This document shows positions 41,953 to 50,970 of a stretch of DNA of 64,000 bases, piece after piece. The position numbers were made by a program, and so were the translations under genes. The notes beneath the pieces are model-generated. The model saw nothing but the letters and a program-made list of their open reading frames with translations. It ran no database searches and was not told the origin of the DNA. The stretch spans positions 72,055 to 136,054 of the forward strand of contig NZ_LMUX01000016.1 in assembly GCF_009765705.1 (NCBI RefSeq). The letters are read 5' to 3'. The stretch is from Burkholderia sp. L27(2015) (lineage in GTDB: Bacteria > Pseudomonadota > Gammaproteobacteria > Burkholderiales > Burkholderiaceae). Each line of letters starts with the position of its first letter. Positions within the stretch are counted from its first letter, which is position 1.

Positions 41953-43098
41953 CTAACGCTGAGGCGCCGCCGCTGAAGCCGCTTTAGCCTGTTCCAGTGC
42001 ACGGACGATGTCTTCTGCCAAGCTGAAGCAGGTGAGCGGCGCACTACCCTCGGCCTTGTTGCTGATCGTAATCGTGACCGGCTGACCGGCGAGCGCGTAG
42101 TGCGCCGCCAGTTGGGCCAAGGCCGCCCGACTGGCTGGATCGGCATCGACGATCGCATTGAATGGCTCGTATCGAGCCTTGGCCTGCTCGTACTTGAAGC
42201 CTGAATGCAGGCTCCAGCGCACGATCAACGGGCCTGCGGCTTGCGCGTCGAGCGCGGCCAGGGCACTCGCTTGCCGCACGACGTCAGGCATGCGGGCATT
42301 GAGGGCGAGGCAATACCGTACCCCAGTGCTCTGCAGCATCTTGATGAGCCGCGGCGTCAGCAATGCCGCATCGCGAATTTCCAGCGCATAGTAGGCGCCG
42401 TCGTTGCCCCCGCTGCCCTCGTTTCCACCCCGCGGCAGCGGGGGCAATGACGCGAAAAAGCGCCCGACCCGGGCAATCCAGTCGGTGGTGGCGGTAAGCC
42501 AGTATTGAGGCAATGGTGAAAACTGAAAGACCAACGCACCCGCGCGCACGCCCAGCCCTTCGATGCACGGCATCACGAACTCGCGACGCGCTATGTCGGC
42601 ATTGAGGAAGCACGGATTGGGGCTTTCCGGCGCGCCCCGGTCGTCGCGCAATACGGCGTCGGTGACACTGGCAGGCGCCTTGACCGTAAACCGGAAATGC
42701 TCGGGTGTTTGACCCGCGTAGGTCAGATAGTCAGCCACCGACAGCGGCCCGTAGAACGAGCGGTCGATACTGACGCTGCGCAACAAGGGATGCGCGGCAT
42801 AAGCCTCCAAGCCACGCTTGGCAAGTATCGGAGTCGAATAGTCGCCGCTGTAGGCCAGGCCGTCCCAGCCGGGATACGACCACGATGACGTGCCCAGCCG
42901 GATCTGCGCCGGCAGCTTCGTGCTCAGCGTGGCGAGTTCGGCGGAAACGGGTGCCGGCTCGACTTGTCTGGGGCCGCGCTTGCGGCGCACGGGCGGCGTG
43001 GCACGACTATCGCCGCCTTCGGCGTGCGGCGACCCGGCAGCGTTGCCGGTGTCGTCGCTATCATCGGTATTGTCGGGCAAGCCAAACAGATCTGGCAT
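41953..43098 (-). CDS. DUF72 (YecE-like) protein
   Basis: This 381-residue protein has the DUF72 TIM-barrel pattern: IRLGTSSWSYPGWDGLAYSG near 66, then SVSIDRSFYGPLSVADYLTYA, FRFTVKAPASVTD, LVFQFSPLP and a late YYALEIRD strand. The function of the family is not known. An 60-residue polar N-terminal extension and a low-complexity GGNEGSGGND insert are additions. The gene follows cfa by 36 bp, the usual arrangement in this group. Confidence 0.85.
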   Translation of the reverse strand: MPDLFGLPDNTDDSDDTGNAAGSPHAEGGDSRATPPVRRKRGPRQVEPAPVSAELATLSTKLPAQIRLGTSSWSYPGWDGLAYSGDYSTPILAKRGLEAYAAHPLLRSVSIDRSFYGPLSVADYLTYAGQTPEHFRFTVKAPASVTDAVLRDDRGAPESPNPCFLNADIARREFVMPCIEGLGVRAGALVFQFSPLPQYWLTATTDWIARVGRFFASLPPLPRGGNEGSGGNDGAYYALEIRDAALLTPRLIKMLQSTGVRYCLALNARMPDVVRQASALAALDAQAAGPLIVRWSLHSGFKYEQAKARYEPFNAIVDADPASRAALAQLAAHYALAGQPVTITISNKAEGSAPLTCFSLAEDIVRALEQAKAASAAAPQR

Positions 43099-43134
43099 CA
43101 ACTTGCTCGCGACAGCCCTGGGGACTCGGCCGGT

Positions 43135-44367
43135 CTAGACACCCAGAGGCGCGCGTCGTTGGTCGTACATATAACGTCGCGACCATGGCAGCGTCTCGGC
43201 CCGACGTCCGGCGCGCCGGCAAACGATCTGATAGATCGCGACATCGTCGTTTTCGAACGCGTACGCGCAACCTGCCAGATAGACACGCCAGATGCGGAAT
43301 TTTTCTTCGCTCACGTGCTCGCGTGCTTGGGTTGCTGCGTTCTCGAAATTGCGCGCCCAGTGGTTCAGCGTATGCGCGTAGTGGCGTCGCAAATTTTCCA
43401 CGTCGAACGCCTCGAGCCCGCCCTGCTGCAGGGCTTGCAATGCCAGGCTGATATGGGGCAATTCGCCGTCGGGAAACACGTACTTATCGATAAACTCACC
43501 ACCGCCGAGCGCGGTTTCGCCGCTGTCGAAATCGCTGGACGTAATGCCGTGATTCATCGCCACGCCGTCTTCTTTAAGCAGCTCGCGTACTTTCGTGAAA
43601 TAGGCCGGCAGGTTCTTGCGACCGACGTGCTCGAACATCCCGACGCTGGTGATCCGGTCGAATTCCCCGGTCAGATCGCGATAGTCCTGCAGGCGGATCT
43701 CGATCTGATCTTGCAGGCCTGCCGCTTTCACGCGTTCGTTGGCAAGCGCGAATTGATTTTCGGATAAGGTGACGCCAACGCAGCGCGCGCCGAATTTTTG
43801 TGCCGCGCGCAGCACCAACGCGCCCCAGCCGCAGCCGATATCGAGCAGGGTCTGGCCCGGCTGCAAATCGATCTTGGTGAGGATATGGTCGATTTTCTTC
43901 AACTGGGCCGTGGCGAGGTCTTCGGTGCCGTCTTCGAAATAAGCACAGGAGTAGACCATGTTCGAGTCCAGCCAGAGCTGGTAGAACTCGTTCGAGACAT
44001 CGTAGTGATACTCGATGGCCTTTTTGTCGGACGCTTTGCTGTGGTTGAAGTAGCGCCGCACGCGGGCGAGTTTGCCACTGCTGGCGGTGACGGTATTTTT
44101 GGCCAGCGCGTAGCCGATGTCGATGATATCGCTTAGCTTTCCTTCGATATCGATCTTGCCTTTGACGTAGGCCTCGCCGAGGTTGTCCAGACTGGGCTCG
44201 AGCAAGTAGGGTAGCGCCGACGCGCCCTTTACATGCAGCGTTACCTGAGGCGCCGAAAACGTGCCGAAGTCGTGCTGCTGGCCGTCCCACAGGATCACGC
44301 GTGCCGGAATATTCGCTTTAGTGCGAATGTCAGCAACCCAGTGTGCGAGTTTTTTTTCCCAGAACAT
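43135..44367 (-). CDS. cfa: Cyclopropane-fatty-acyl-phospholipid synthase
   Basis: This 410-residue SAM-dependent enzyme adds a methylene bridge to unsaturated acyl chains of membrane phospholipids. The N-terminal lipid-binding domain is followed by YHYDVSNEFYQLWLD, the SAM motif LLDIGCGWGALV and the family stretch ITSVGMFEHVGRKNLPAYF. GGAGAAT lies before ATG 44367; an ATG ten codons upstream is less well supported. It is followed by the DUF72 gene and preceded by pdxH on the same strand. Confidence 0.95.
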   Translation of the reverse strand: MFWEKKLAHWVADIRTKANIPARVILWDGQQHDFGTFSAPQVTLHVKGASALPYLLEPSLDNLGEAYVKGKIDIEGKLSDIIDIGYALAKNTVTASSGKLARVRRYFNHSKASDKKAIEYHYDVSNEFYQLWLDSNMVYSCAYFEDGTEDLATAQLKKIDHILTKIDLQPGQTLLDIGCGWGALVLRAAQKFGARCVGVTLSENQFALANERVKAAGLQDQIEIRLQDYRDLTGEFDRITSVGMFEHVGRKNLPAYFTKVRELLKEDGVAMNHGITSSDFDSGETALGGGEFIDKYVFPDGELPHISLALQALQQGGLEAFDVENLRRHYAHTLNHWARNFENAATQAREHVSEEKFRIWRVYLAGCAYAFENDDVAIYQIVCRRAGRRAETLPWSRRYMYDQRRAPLGV

Positions 44368-44549
44368 GTCTATTCTCCGCTCGAAAAATGATGGCAAATC
44401 ACGAATCGGTTCGGGTCCAGCAGCAGTTCGTCTCTTCGGCAGGCGGGAGAGGGGCTCGTTGCGTCATTCGCTCCCTCGATCAATCATTCAACCGCTTGCC
44501 TGCATCGTACTGCTGCGCCTTTCTTTTGACCGTATACGCGTGAAAAAGA

Positions 44550-45188
44550 TCACGGCGCGAGACGCTCGATGCGCCAGCCTCCATCAGGCGCGCAAACGTA
44601 GCGTATGCGGTCGTGCAGGCGCGACGCTCGCCCCTGCCAAAATTCGATGCACTCCGGCGTCAACCGGTAGCCTCCCCAGTGGGCGGGGCGCGGTGGGTTT
44701 TCGCCAAAGCGGGCGTTGAAATCGGCCTCGCGACTCTCGATCACGGCGCGGCTCTGCACCACGGCGCTTTGTTCGGATGCCCATGCGCCGATGCGCGAAT
44801 TCAAGGGCCGCGAATGGAAGTAAGTGTCGCTTTCGGCCGCCGTCGTCTTCTCGACCCGGCCTTCGATGCGCACTTGCCGCTCCAGCTCGATCCAATGAAA
44901 CAAGAGGCTGGCATGCGGGTTCGCTGCCAGATCGTGGCCTTTACGACTGTCGTAATTGGTAAAGAACGTGAAGCCGCGCGCGTCCGCGCCCTTGATCAGC
45001 ACGATCCGGGCCGACGGACGATGATCGGCGCTGACAGTCGCCAGTGTCATCGCGTTCGGCTCCGGGACTTCCGACTTCACGGCGTGATCGAACCATCGTG
45101 CGAACTGCACGATCGGATCGGGGTCGACCTCGGTTTCGGTCAGGCTACCCAATGTGTAGCTTTTACGCAGATCTGCGAGAGTGATCAC
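44550..45188 (-). CDS. pdxH: Pyridoxamine 5'-phosphate oxidase
   Basis: This 212-residue FMN enzyme makes pyridoxal 5'-phosphate from the pyridoxine or pyridoxamine phosphates. It has the split-barrel core ([48 protein letters not shown]) and the C-terminal signature [17 protein letters not shown] with RLHDRI. Length is normal. It lies 182 bp upstream of cfa, probably in one operon. Confidence 0.97.
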   Translation of the reverse strand: MITLADLRKSYTLGSLTETEVDPDPIVQFARWFDHAVKSEVPEPNAMTLATVSADHRPSARIVLIKGADARGFTFFTNYDSRKGHDLAANPHASLLFHWIELERQVRIEGRVEKTTAAESDTYFHSRPLNSRIGAWASEQSAVVQSRAVIESREADFNARFGENPPRPAHWGGYRLTPECIEFWQGRASRLHDRIRYVCAPDGGWRIERLAP

Positions 45189-45390
45189 GGTCTTAAGTGT
45201 GCGCTAAAGAAATATCAGTATAGCCAATGACAAATTATTTTGCGCTCGAAGGGCTTCGCGGGTCCTGGCTTAGCACCGTTTCACAACGCTTGCCTGCGCT
45301 GGGCTACTGCTTGCCTGCAGTGTGTGCAGAGAATCGGGCACAATGCGGTTTGACGTCTCCGTATTCTCTGTATTCGCCGATTTCCCTGAT

Positions 45391-46359
45391 ATGTCCGAGC
45401 CTGGTGTTTCCCCAAGCAACAAAACCGCTGCTTCAGTTGCGAACCCCGTTGCGACCCCCGCCGCGCCCGCCGGGGCGGCGCCCGCCGTGACGATGGCGTC
45501 CGAGGCGCTATGGGGCGAGGCCGATCACGCACGCCGTTTTGGCGGAGTGGCGCGGCTGTATGGGGTGCCGGCACTGCGGGCCTTCGAGCAGGCGCGAGTG
45601 GTGGTCATTGGCATAGGCGGCGTCGGTTCGTGGGTGGCCGAGGCGCTGGCGCGTAGCGCAGTGGGTCGTTTGACGCTGGTCGATCTGGATAATATAGCCG
45701 AAAGCAATACCAACCGGCAGATCCATGCGTTGGACGGAAACTACGGAATGGCCAAGGTGACGGCGATGGCCCGGCGCATTACGTTGATCAATCCGCAGTG
45801 CGATGTTACCGAGGTCGAGGATTTCGTCGAAGCCGATAATTTTGACCGTGTGCTAGGCGGCGGTTTCGATTACGTCATCGACGCCATCGACAGCGTGAGG
45901 ACCAAAACGGCGCTGCTTGCATGGTGCGTTGCACATCGCCAGCCGGTCATCACGGTAGGCGGCGCGGGTGGACAGCTCGACCCGACGCGAATCCGGATCG
46001 ACGATCTGGCTCAAACCATCCAGGATCCCTTGCTTGCCAAGGTGCGTGCCGGTTTGCGCAAGCAACACGGATTTGCACGGGGCCCCAAGACAAAATTCAA
46101 AATCCCGGCTGTCTATTCAGACGAACCGTTGATCTATCCGGAACTGGCGGAACACGAAATGTCCACGGCGTCGGCCGATGGCGACGCGGGCGAAGGCGGT
46201 GCCGCCGAAGCGAATACGAATCTGCCTGGCGGGCCGATCGGCCTGAACTGTGCGGGCTTCGGCTCCAGCGTGTGCGTGACCGCGAGTTTCGGCTTCGCCG
46301 CCGCAGCGTATGTGTTGCGCGTGCTCGCCGCCAACGCCAACGCCAACGCCGGCGTTTAG
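45391..46359 (+). CDS. tcdA: tRNA threonylcarbamoyladenosine dehydratase TcdA (CsdL)
   Basis: This 322-residue E1-like (ThiF-family) enzyme cyclises N6-threonylcarbamoyladenosine in tRNA using ATP. The nucleotide site GIGGVGSWV is at about 74-82, followed by LVDLDNIAESNTNRQIHA and VIDAIDSVRTK. About 40 Ala/Pro-rich residues precede the core, so the true start may lie later; ATG 45391 has no ribosome site. The C-terminus is an Asn-Ala repeat coded by GCCAAC triplet pairs. It ends overlapping the convergent pirin gene by four bases. Confidence 0.9.
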   Translation: MSEPGVSPSNKTAASVANPVATPAAPAGAAPAVTMASEALWGEADHARRFGGVARLYGVPALRAFEQARVVVIGIGGVGSWVAEALARSAVGRLTLVDLDNIAESNTNRQIHALDGNYGMAKVTAMARRITLINPQCDVTEVEDFVEADNFDRVLGGGFDYVIDAIDSVRTKTALLAWCVAHRQPVITVGGAGGQLDPTRIRIDDLAQTIQDPLLAKVRAGLRKQHGFARGPKTKFKIPAVYSDEPLIYPELAEHEMSTASADGDAGEGGAAEANTNLPGGPIGLNCAGFGSSVCVTASFGFAAAAYVLRVLAANANANAGV

Positions 46360-47222
46360 TGTTCCGGCAGCGGTATGAAGTCGCGTTCGCCGGGAACTGC
46401 GGCGAATTGGCCGTCGCGCCACGCGGTTTTCGCCGCCTCGATACGCTCGCGCTGGCTCGAAACGAAATTCCACCAAATGAAGCGTTCGCCATCCAGCGGC
46501 GCGCCTCCGAGCAACATGACCCGGGCGCCGTCGGCGCTATGCAGATTCGCGAGCAAATCGGCGGGCAAGATCGCCATCTCGCCGGCTTGCAGTACTTGTC
46601 CGTCTATCGTCAAGGTGCCTTGCGCCAGATAGACCGCGCGTTGCGCGTAGTCCGCGCTCACAGCGAGAGTCGCGCCGGCATCGAACTCTGCCGCGACGTA
46701 TAAGGTCGGACTAAGCGTTGCGACAGGCGAGACCAGCCCCTTGAACTGTCCGGCCAGTACCCGCACCGTCACGCCAGAAACCGTGGTGATCGGCAAACGG
46801 GCGGCCGGATAGTGGACAAATGTCGGCTCGCATTCTTCCTGCGCATGAGGCAGCGCTACCCAGCTTTGCAAGCCGTGCATGGTCATGCCGCCCTGACGAT
46901 CCTCGTCAGGCGTGCGTTCCGAATGCGTGATGCCACGTCCGGCGGTCATCCAGTTCATATCGCCCGGGACGATTTTCTGCACGGTGCCCAGGCTGTCGCG
47001 GTGCATCAGCGCCCCCTCGAACAGAAATGTCACGGTGGCCAGTCCGATGTGGGGATGAGGCCGCACGTCGATGCCGCCGGGCGCGAGCTCCGTGGGGCCC
47101 AGGTGATCGAAAAAAATAAACGGGCCTACCGTCCTGGCAGCTTGCGCGGGCAGAATCCGGCGCACGGTGAAGCCGCCCAGATCACGGCTGTGCGGCTTGA
47201 TAATGACAAGAGGCGTGGTCAT
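46356..47222 (-). CDS. Pirin family protein
   Basis: This 288-residue bicupin has the pirin N-terminal domain: GFTVRRILPAQAARTVGPFIFFDHLGP, DVRPHPHIGLATVTFLFEG with the metal His residues, and GDMNWMTAGRGITHSE. The C-terminal cupin lies near 180-280 (FVSSQRERIEAAKTAWRDGQF). Bacterial pirins such as YhhW have quercetinase activity in vitro; the physiological role is open. It is convergent with tcdA, the two stop codons overlapping. Confidence 0.93.
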   Translation of the reverse strand: MTTPLVIIKPHSRDLGGFTVRRILPAQAARTVGPFIFFDHLGPTELAPGGIDVRPHPHIGLATVTFLFEGALMHRDSLGTVQKIVPGDMNWMTAGRGITHSERTPDEDRQGGMTMHGLQSWVALPHAQEECEPTFVHYPAARLPITTVSGVTVRVLAGQFKGLVSPVATLSPTLYVAAEFDAGATLAVSADYAQRAVYLAQGTLTIDGQVLQAGEMAILPADLLANLHSADGARVMLLGGAPLDGERFIWWNFVSSQRERIEAAKTAWRDGQFAAVPGERDFIPLPEH

Positions 47223-47436
47223 GGCAGCGGCTCCAGTGGTTCAGGGATGAAGGGTGGATCAAAGGTGAATGAGCGACGCCGAAACAGCTAACGGGCACCT
47301 AGGGTTTACATTTTGTTTGGATTTTACTTACAAGTTTTTACTTTTATCGTGTTTCGACGTCAACCCAAATGTAATGACGTTCGTTTTATCAGGTAAGCGC
47401 GAACTGGTCGCGTGCTAATCGAGAAAGGATTTTGTC

Positions 47437-47664
47437 ATGAACAAGCTTTTGATCGCATTGACCGCTGGCCTGTTGGCTTCGAGCGCCGTGTTTGCTCAGG
47501 CTCCGGCTTCTGCTTCCACAGCTCCTGCTGCTGCACCTGCCATGGCTGCGCCCGCCAGCGTCACCAAAGCACCGAAGGCCAAGAAAGCCAAGAAAGTCCG
47601 GATTCACAAACCCAAGCAGCCGGCTTCGCCTGTCCAAGCAGGTCCGAACGGCAACAAGCAATAA
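47437..47664 (+). CDS. Small exported Ala/Lys/Pro-rich protein
   Basis: This 75-residue protein has a signal peptide (MNKLLIALTAGLLASSAVFA) and a mature part of Ala/Pro-rich sequence followed by a basic stretch (KAKKAKKVRIHKPKQP). AAGGA precedes ATG 47437 and a strong terminator follows, so it is a genuine monocistronic gene. Short basic periplasmic proteins of this kind are common in Burkholderia; no function is known. Confidence 0.78.
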   Translation: MNKLLIALTAGLLASSAVFAQAPASASTAPAAAPAMAAPASVTKAPKAKKAKKVRIHKPKQPASPVQAGPNGNKQ

Positions 47665-47701
47665 GAATTAGCTCGGGTTGTACGAGCGCCTCGCGCGCTC
47701 G

Positions 47702-47741
47702 AAAAAAACGCGCGGTGCCACTCGGCACCGCGCGTTTTTTT
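47702..47741 (+). terminator. Strong, probably bidirectional terminator
   Basis: AAAAAACGCGCGGTGCC pairs with GGCACCGCGCGTTTTTT around a 4-base loop, with T runs on both strands. It ends the small exported gene and may also serve glnS from the other side. Confidence 0.92.
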
Positions 47742-47797
47742 ATTCATTCGCGGCGTTCACCACCGCTTCGGCTAGAAAGCGGGAGTGCCGCGGCCGT

Positions 47798-47893
47798 GTC
47801 GTCAGCTAAGTCATCAGCGGGGTCGTCAGTTGAGTTGTCAACTGCGATGCCAGACGCGATGTCAGCCCACTACGTTAGCCCACTACGTCAGGC
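47798..47893. repeat. Degenerate 12-14-bp tandem array beside glnS
   Basis: Units of the type GTCGTCAGCTAA, GTCATCAGCGGGG, TCGTCAGTTGAG and GTTAGCCCACTAC follow each other between the terminator and the glnS stop. The last two full units (GTCAGCCCACTAC, GTTAGCCCACTAC) are nearly identical 13-mers. Confidence 0.65.
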
Positions 47894-49606
47894 GGGTTTC
47901 CCCCAGCTGTCTTTCAGGCTGACGGTGCGATTGAAGACCGGCTTGCCGGGCTGCGAATCGACTCGATCAGCAACGAAGTAGCCGTGGCGTTCGAATTGGA
48001 CCCGGTCCTCCGCCTTGACGTCTTTCGCGCACGGTTCAAGGTAAGCATGGACCACTCGCTTGGCTTGCGGATTGAGCACCTCGATAAAGTCGCGGCCACC
48101 CGCATCGGGCTGCGCCTCGGTGAACAGTCTGTCGTAAATGCGCACTTGCGCCTCAAGCGCGTGCGCGATGCTGATCCAGTGAATATTCCCTTTGACCTTA
48201 TACGTGTCCGCACCCGGGGTGCCCGACTTGCTGTCGGGAAGATAAGTGCAGTGGATCGCCGTGATCTTGCCATCGGCGTCCTTGTCCGCACCGATGCATT
48301 CGACCACGTAGCCGTGACGCAGACGCACCCGGTTGCCGGGGAACAGCCGGAAAAAACCTTTGACCGGCGTTTCCTGAAAATCGTCGCGCTCGATCCACAG
48401 CTCGCGCGTAAATGGGAAATGGCGCAAACCGAGTTCCGGGCGATGCGGGTGCACGGGCGCACTGCACGCGTGCGTCTCGTCTTCCGGGAAGTTGTCGACG
48501 ATCAGCCGGACCGGGTCGAGCACGGCGCTCAGGCGCGGTGCGACCGGGTCGAGATCGTCGCGCAGCGATTGCTCGAGCACGCTCATGTCTATCCACGAAT
48601 CGACCTTGGTGACGCCGATGCGTTCGCAAAATAGCTGAATGCTGCCCGGGGTGTAGCCGCGCCGCCGCAAACCCACGATGGTCGGCATGCGTGGATCGTC
48701 CCAGCCGTCGACGTGCTTATCAGCGACCAGTTGATGCAATTTGCGCTTGCTGGTGATGACATAGGTGAGGTTGAGCCGCGAGAACTCGATTTGCTGCGGC
48801 AACGGCCGCACCAGCGCGCCCGCATCGGCCAATTGGTTCAGCACCCAATCATAGAGCGGACGGTGATCTTCGAACTCGAGCGTGCACAGCGAGTGCGTGA
48901 TGTTTTCAAGCGCATCCGAAATGCAATGCGTGTAGTCGTACATCGGGTAGATGCACCAGGCGTCACCGGTACGGTGATGGTGGACGCGCCGGATCCGGTA
49001 CAGCACCGGGTCGCGCATATTGATATTGGGCGAGGCCAGGTCGATCTTGGCACGCAGCACATGGGCGCCGTCGCTGAATTCGCCGGCGCGCATCCTGCGA
49101 AACAGGTCGAGGTTCTCGTCGGGCGTGCGGCTGCGGAACGACGAAGCGCGACCGGGCTCGGTCAACGTGCCGCGGTTCGCGCGCATCTCCTCGGCGCTTT
49201 GGCTATCGACGTAAGCATGGCCGCGCTCGATCAACAGTTCAGCGTAGGTGTAGAGCTGTTCGAAATAGTCGCTTGCGTAGTAGAGGTGATTCTGACTGTC
49301 GCCCACCCACGAGAAACCCAGCCAATGCACGGACTCGGCGATCGAATCGACGTATTCGGTGCTTTCTTTTTCCGGGTTGGTATCGTCAAAGCGCAAATGG
49401 CACACGCCGTTGTAATCGCGCGCGATACCGAAATTCACGCAAATCGATTTGGCGTGACCCACATGCAGATAACCGTTGGGTTCTGGCGGGAAACGGGTTT
49501 CAACTCGCCCGGCCCATTTGCCGGTGCGCGTGTCCTCGTCGATGATGTTGCGGATGAAATTCGATACGGGTGCGGTGTCCGGGCTGTTCTTACGTTCGTT
49601 GCTCAT
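47888..49606 (-). CDS. glnS: Glutaminyl-tRNA synthetase
   Basis: This 572-residue class I synthetase charges tRNA-Gln. The HIGH-type motif is in PPEPNGYLHVGHAKS (about 41-55) and the KMSKS-type loop is VITSKRKLHQLV. Eukaryote-like GlnRS signatures include RFDDTNPEKES. Its presence means this organism does not rely only on the GatCAB route for Gln-tRNA. It is monocistronic on the minus strand. Confidence 0.98.
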   Translation of the reverse strand: MSNERKNSPDTAPVSNFIRNIIDEDTRTGKWAGRVETRFPPEPNGYLHVGHAKSICVNFGIARDYNGVCHLRFDDTNPEKESTEYVDSIAESVHWLGFSWVGDSQNHLYYASDYFEQLYTYAELLIERGHAYVDSQSAEEMRANRGTLTEPGRASSFRSRTPDENLDLFRRMRAGEFSDGAHVLRAKIDLASPNINMRDPVLYRIRRVHHHRTGDAWCIYPMYDYTHCISDALENITHSLCTLEFEDHRPLYDWVLNQLADAGALVRPLPQQIEFSRLNLTYVITSKRKLHQLVADKHVDGWDDPRMPTIVGLRRRGYTPGSIQLFCERIGVTKVDSWIDMSVLEQSLRDDLDPVAPRLSAVLDPVRLIVDNFPEDETHACSAPVHPHRPELGLRHFPFTRELWIERDDFQETPVKGFFRLFPGNRVRLRHGYVVECIGADKDADGKITAIHCTYLPDSKSGTPGADTYKVKGNIHWISIAHALEAQVRIYDRLFTEAQPDAGGRDFIEVLNPQAKRVVHAYLEPCAKDVKAEDRVQFERHGYFVADRVDSQPGKPVFNRTVSLKDSWGKPA

Positions 49607-49707
49607 GCGCGAGGGCCTTTAAGTGATCTCCTCATTTTACCGCACGCGCTGGTGCACGGGCGCTCATAAAAAATCGCGGGCATGAAAGCGTCGCATGTTG
49701 CGGCATA

Positions 49708-49744
49708 AAAAAACCCTACCGGCGGTATCCGCGGGTAGGGTGGT
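49708..49744 (-). terminator. Rho-independent terminator of the His-rich protein gene
   Basis: On the minus strand ACCCTACC pairs with GGTAGGGT and is followed by TTTTTTTATG. It lies about 45 bp after the stop of the His-rich gene. Confidence 0.85.
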
Positions 49745-49788
49745 TTGCGCCATACCCCGCATCAACGGGTGGCGGCGTGGCTCAAGAC

Positions 49789-50061
49789 TCAGTGACGACC
49801 GTCATGATGCCCGTTGTCGTGATGCCCGTTGTCGTGATGGTAGTCGCCGCCATGGTGGTAGTCGTTGTGCCCACCCCAGCCGCCGCGGCCATAAACCACC
49901 GGCGGTGCATTGTAATAAGCGGGTTGATAAACGACCGGCGGGGCGCTATAGACGCCCGGCAGGCCAATGCCAATATTTAAATTCACTCGTGCGCTGGCTA
50001 GCGGGCTTGCGCTCAGCGCCGCCAGACCGATGATCAATGCAATCAGATAATGTTTCTTCAT
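49789..50061 (-). CDS. Exported His-rich small protein
   Basis: This 90-residue protein has a signal peptide (cleavage after PLASA), a short VNLNIGIGLPGVY strand region with Pro/Tyr repeats (APPVVYQPAYYNAPPVVY) and a C-terminal tail with about ten His (HHDNGHHDNGHHDGRH). The tail is coded by 15-bp repeats. A His-rich tail suggests metal binding (Ni, Zn or Cu) in the periplasm. GGGGAA precedes ATG 50061. It lies next to a Spy/CpxP-like gene on the same strand. Confidence 0.75.
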   Translation of the reverse strand: MKKHYLIALIIGLAALSASPLASARVNLNIGIGLPGVYSAPPVVYQPAYYNAPPVVYGRGGWGGHNDYHHGGDYHHDNGHHDNGHHDGRH

Positions 50062-50160
50062 AAGAATTCCCCTTCTTTTTTGCGCGGCGGCCCGAATCCC
50101 ACGGCCTTTCACGCGATGTGCGTAGCGCTAGCCACTTGCGATGCCCGCTGACTGGCGCGC

Positions 50161-50619
50161 TTAATTAGACTTGGTGGCTTTGGCGTGACGCGGGTGCGGA
50201 TGGAAAACGGTATCGGCCGTTTTCTTCTGAGCATCGGACATGCTGTTGTAAAGCGGCTCGAACACGGCAGAAAGCTTTTTCACGTCATCGGCGTGCGCTT
50301 GCGCGATATCGCCGTACGAATTCAGGTCGTCCACGGCAGTCATCGTGGACTCATTCGCTTCCCGCTTGCTCATCATATCGATCATTTGCGCGGCGTTATC
50401 GCGCATCACCTGAGCGACCTTGTTCCATTGATCTTCTTCTGCCGAAGTAATTTTCAGTTGGCTGCGCAAGTCTTTGATATGCGCCTCGACGCCGGCATTG
50501 GTCACAGTGTGTTTCATCGGCGCGCTCGGCGGCGTTCCGGTAGCGGCCGGTGCGGTACCTTGGGCGAAAGCACCCGTCATAAAGAGTGCGGAAGCGGCGA
50601 GGACAATAATTTTTTTCAT
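50161..50619 (-). CDS. Spy/CpxP-like periplasmic LTxxQ-type protein
   Basis: This 152-residue protein has a signal peptide (MKKIIVLAASALFMTGAFA) and a helical mature region with LRSQLKITSAEEDQWNKVAQVMRDNA. That resembles the LTxxQ motif repeats of Spy/CpxP proteins, followed by a second helical repeat (LSAVFEPLYNSMSDAQKKTADTVF). Such proteins act as periplasmic chaperones or stress sensors. AGGGAAAG precedes ATG 50619. The His-rich protein lies 99 bp downstream. Function inferred from motif. Confidence 0.72.
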   Translation of the reverse strand: MKKIIVLAASALFMTGAFAQGTAPAATGTPPSAPMKHTVTNAGVEAHIKDLRSQLKITSAEEDQWNKVAQVMRDNAAQMIDMMSKREANESTMTAVDDLNSYGDIAQAHADDVKKLSAVFEPLYNSMSDAQKKTADTVFHPHPRHAKATKSN

Positions 50620-50970
50620 GGTTCTTTCCCTGTAAAAAAAGTGGCAACTCAAAGTAGACAGGTTAAACGACGGCGAAAAGCGGGTGATGAACAGCGCAGT
50701 AAAGCCAAGCGCGATGAGGCAAAGCGGACTTCGGTGCATCGTTCATCGATGGAGCATCGTTCATCTAAGGTAACCGGCTAGTTTGATATAGGGTACGGGT
50801 CGATAGTTCCGGACGTAGCCGCGTGCGAACTTCAAATGTTACAAGTCCGACTTCGAATTCCCATGCCGGGAATTGGAAAAATTCCAGTCGGATCAGTCGC
50901 TTAGCTTGGCCCGCGCGGGCGCGAACGCGGGTGCGGCCGCGCAGCCCCCCGTTCGCGGCCGCACAGACTG
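50620..50970. other. 351-bp intergenic region with an 11-bp-stem hairpin
   Basis: No gene was seen. GTGCGGCCGCG (50931-50941) pairs perfectly with CGCGGCCGCAC (50954-50964) just after the CoA-transferase stop; it lacks a T run, so it is at best a weak terminator. GCATCGTTCATC occurs twice near 50736-50765. Confidence 0.5.

Noticed and set aside
50931-50964. Intrinsic terminator of the CoA-transferase gene
   Set aside because: The stem is perfect but no T run follows on the minus strand, so it is reported only as a hairpin.
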